From contig NZ_JAGGKT010000001.1 of assembly GCF_017873965.1 (NCBI RefSeq), positions 310,001-374,000 on the forward strand: 64,000 bases of DNA, written 5' to 3'. How positions within the stretch are numbered: the stretch's first letter is position 1; each line of letters begins with the position of its first letter. The DNA comes from Ammoniphilus resinae (lineage in GTDB: Bacteria; Bacillota; Bacilli; Aneurinibacillales; RAOX-1). Positions 62,124 through 64,000 of the stretch are shown in pieces. The notes under the pieces were generated by a model. That model was not told the origin of the DNA and ran no database searches. It saw only the letters and a list, made by a program, of their open reading frames with translations. Both the position numbers and the translations under genes were made by a program.

Positions 62124-64000
62124 GTGATAAAAATCAAACTAGTAGTTCCATGTGAGGGCTTTATCGAAAATGCTTTTGAAATTTTCAATGAATATATGCA
62201 TCTTAATGAAATGGATCACCTTGACGATGAAGCGATAGTGTTTGAACTGGAGGAAGTGGTTGCCATTGGTGATGAAGTTATTAAACTGAAGTTGGATGCC
62301 GATGTTTTATTGTCGCGAGGGATTACTGCGCAGCTTTTAAAGGAAACTCAGTTTATTCCAGTAGTTGATATTCCGGTACAAGGGATCGATTTGATTCGAT
62401 GTCTGTACGACTGCAAAATTCGTTTTGGAAAGAAAAAAGTGGCTGTCATTGGTTCGCTTAACATGATATACGGGGTAGAGGAACTGAGCGATATTGTTGG
62501 CTTGCCTATTCAGTCCTACATTATGAACGATAATGAGGAATCTGAACAATTGGTGGATCAAGCAGTAGATGACGGATGTGAAGTTATTTTAAGCGGAGTG
62601 AAAACGTGTGGCTATGCCCATTCAAGAGGACTTGCCAACCTTCTGATACGTACAGGAAAGGAATCTTTTTGTCAAGCCCTTAGCGAGGCGAAACGATTAG
62701 CGCTTGTCAGCCGACGAGAGCAAGAGAAGGCAAAACGTTATCAAACCATACTAGATCACGCCTACGAAGGGGTTATTGCCATTGATGGGAAAGGAAGAGT
62801 GACTGTCTTTAATACGGCTGCACAGCAAACGCTGTCCATCCCAGAACCTTTGTTAATAGGGAGGTCTGTTTACGATGTCTTGCCACAGGGGAAATTGCGA
62901 GCGATTTTGTTAAATACAGAGGATTATCACGAACATATTATTACATACCAGGCGATCCAGCTTGCCATTAAAAAAGTAGCAATATTTTTAAAGGGAAAAA
63001 AAGTAGGGAATATGGTTACCTTTCAAGATGTAACGGGTATTCAAGCGATGGAACGTAAGATACGGAAAAAAATCTATTTGCGGGGTCATATTGCGAAGCA
63101 TACATTTGATGACATTTTGCATGTAAGCAGGAAGATTGGCGAGACGATCGAGACAGCAAAGCGTTATGGTGAAGTAGATTCAAATATTCTTATCATTGGC
63201 GAAACGGGAACAGGCAAAGAAATGTTTGCCCAGAGCATCCATAACCACAGCAATCGTAAATACGGCCCCTTCGTTGCCATCAATTGCGCCGCATTACCAG
63301 AAAATTTATTGGAGAGTGAATTGTTTGGTTATGTTGAAGGCGCCTTTACGGGGGCAATGAAAGGTGGGAAACAAGGTTTTTTTGAATTGGCCCACGGAGG
63401 TACGATATTTTTGGATGAAATCGGTGAAATTTCTCCCACATTGCAAAGCAGGCTTTTGCGTGTTCTGCAGGAAAGAGAAATTATGCGGATTGGTGATGAT
63501 AAAGTAATTCCGGTCGATGTCCGGGTTCTGTCTGCAACCAATAAGGATCTGTTCCAAATGGTGAAAAAGGGGGATTTCCGTGAAGACCTATACTACCGAC
63601 TCGACATCCTTCGATTAACCTTGCCGCCTTTGCGCGAACGTAGAGAAGATATACCTCTTTTAGTCGATGCATTTATCCACGAGAAGATGGCGGGACAAGC
63701 AGAGGTAACCATAACGGATGCAGCTAAAAGAAAATTAACTGCACACAACTGGGAAGGAAATATTCGTCATTTGAAAAATTTCTGTGAACGGTTGGTTGTC
63801 CTGAGTAATGGAAGGACAATTGATTTGATTGATGTGGAAAAATGGATCGGGCCTCATATACAAGAAGGAGATATTCCAATTAAAAGTGAAGGTGCCCTAG
63901 CGAGAGCGAATTACTCTGAGCGGGAACGAATCGTTCATGTACTGAGAAAATCCCATTTTAACAAAGGAAAAGCAGCCAATGAACTAGGAATCAGTCGGAC
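62124..64000 (+). CDS. PrpR-type sigma-54-dependent activator (partial, cut by window end)
   Basis: The open frame starts at GTG 62124, behind TGGAGG, and runs beyond the window without a stop (625 complete codons seen). Residues 1-200 form a PrpR_N sensor domain (DADVLLSRGITAQLLKE near 56). A PAS domain follows (about 215-320; ILDHAYEGVIAIDGKGRVTVFN). Next is the sigma-54 AAA+ domain with Walker A GETGTGKE near 356, the sigma-54-contacting GAFTGA loop, and Walker B GTIFLDEIGE. The frame ends in a Fis-type helix-turn-helix (NKGKAANELGISR). Such activators control catabolic operons with -24/-12 promoters; the targets are not in the window. Confidence 0.92.
   Translation, partial: MIKIKLVVPCEGFIENAFEIFNEYMHLNEMDHLDDEAIVFELEEVVAIGDEVIKLKLDADVLLSRGITAQLLKETQFIPVVDIPVQGIDLIRCLYDCKIRFGKKKVAVIGSLNMIYGVEELSDIVGLPIQSYIMNDNEESEQLVDQAVDDGCEVILSGVKTCGYAHSRGLANLLIRTGKESFCQALSEAKRLALVSRREQEKAKRYQTILDHAYEGVIAIDGKGRVTVFNTAAQQTLSIPEPLLIGRSVYDVLPQGKLRAILLNTEDYHEHIITYQAIQLAIKKVAIFLKGKKVGNMVTFQDVTGIQAMERKIRKKIYLRGHIAKHTFDDILHVSRKIGETIETAKRYGEVDSNILIIGETGTGKEMFAQSIHNHSNRKYGPFVAINCAALPENLLESELFGYVEGAFTGAMKGGKQGFFELAHGGTIFLDEIGEISPTLQSRLLRVLQEREIMRIGDDKVIPVDVRVLSATNKDLFQMVKKGDFREDLYYRLDILRLTLPPLRERREDIPLLVDAFIHEKMAGQAEVTITDAAKRKLTAHNWEGNIRHLKNFCERLVVLSNGRTIDLIDVEKWIGPHIQEGDIPIKSEGALARANYSERERIVHVLRKSHFNKGKAANELGISR

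Overview
The window is one chromosomal segment of an aerobic, spore-forming, S-layer-bearing member of the Bacillales. The evidence is the gene order, which follows the Bacillus subtilis mdh-polA-mutM-coaE-gapB-nrdR-dnaB-dnaI-ytxC-infC-rpmI-rplT and zapA-cvpA-mutS2-yshE-lcfA-fadR-fadB-etfBA-trxA-uvrC-yslB-sdhCAB-gerE backbones, together with three T-box leaders, an L20 leader, two small acid-soluble spore proteins, GerE, and an SLH-domain protein next to csaB. A futalosine-pathway menaquinone gene (mqnC) and a type-II 2-isopropylmalate synthase point away from Bacillus itself, towards a lineage such as the Paenibacillaceae or the Aneurinibacillus/Brevibacillus relatives. The species cannot be named from sequence reading alone.

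Layout. 1-3.3 kb: 3' end of mdh, a palindromic intergenic element, a Leu T-box with leuA, and a convergent SPFH/prohibitin gene. 3.5-9.5 kb: polA, mutM, coaE, a lytic transglycosylase and gapB. 9.7-15.4 kb: nrdR, dnaB, dnaI, mqnC (preceded by a second palindromic element), an unlisted 39-residue hydrophobic gene on the minus strand with its own consensus promoter, and ytxC. 15.4-16.9 kb: the autoregulated infC-rpmI-rplT operon, with an ATT start for infC. 16.9-18.8 kb: cysH-sat sulfate assimilation on the minus strand. 18.9-23.9 kb: a T-box-controlled ilvB-ilvN-ilvC-leuB operon. 24-27.4 kb: ysdB, a B12-binding radical SAM protein and a ysdC-type M42 aminopeptidase. 27.5-28.8 kb: an IS1595-like element for which terminal inverted repeats can be seen. 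29-35.8 kb: sspI, a third palindromic element, a KtrA/TrkA-type K+ regulator, an rRNA methyltransferase, a Phe T-box with pheS-pheT, zapA and cvpA. 35.8-39.8 kb: a SASP, a YvlD-like membrane protein, mutS2, a DUF350 protein and an unlisted 28-residue membrane peptide.

39.9-48.9 kb is the most accessory part. It holds a secreted SLH protein with a phosphodiester-glycosidase domain, a membrane-anchored FAD oxidoreductase, a DUF5693 membrane protein, CsaB pyruvyl transferase, a small unknown gene and an LCP (LytR-CpsA-Psr) protein. A tandem array of terminator-like 25-nt hairpins follows. Together these look like a locus for making, pyruvylating and attaching the secondary cell-wall polymer that anchors the S-layer. 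49-64 kb returns to the conserved backbone: FadR-controlled beta-oxidation and electron-transfer flavoprotein, thioredoxin, uvrC, yslB, succinate dehydrogenase, an unknown gene, cheX and gerE. The last gene is a PrpR-type sigma-54 activator that is cut by the window end and has no stop codon inside the window.

No rRNA, tRNA, CRISPR array or prophage was recognised. The points most worth following up are the dispersed GGGGTCAGACC-type palindromic elements, the tandem hairpin array, the two small membrane peptides, and the SLH/CsaB/LCP locus with its probably extracytoplasmic FAD protein.
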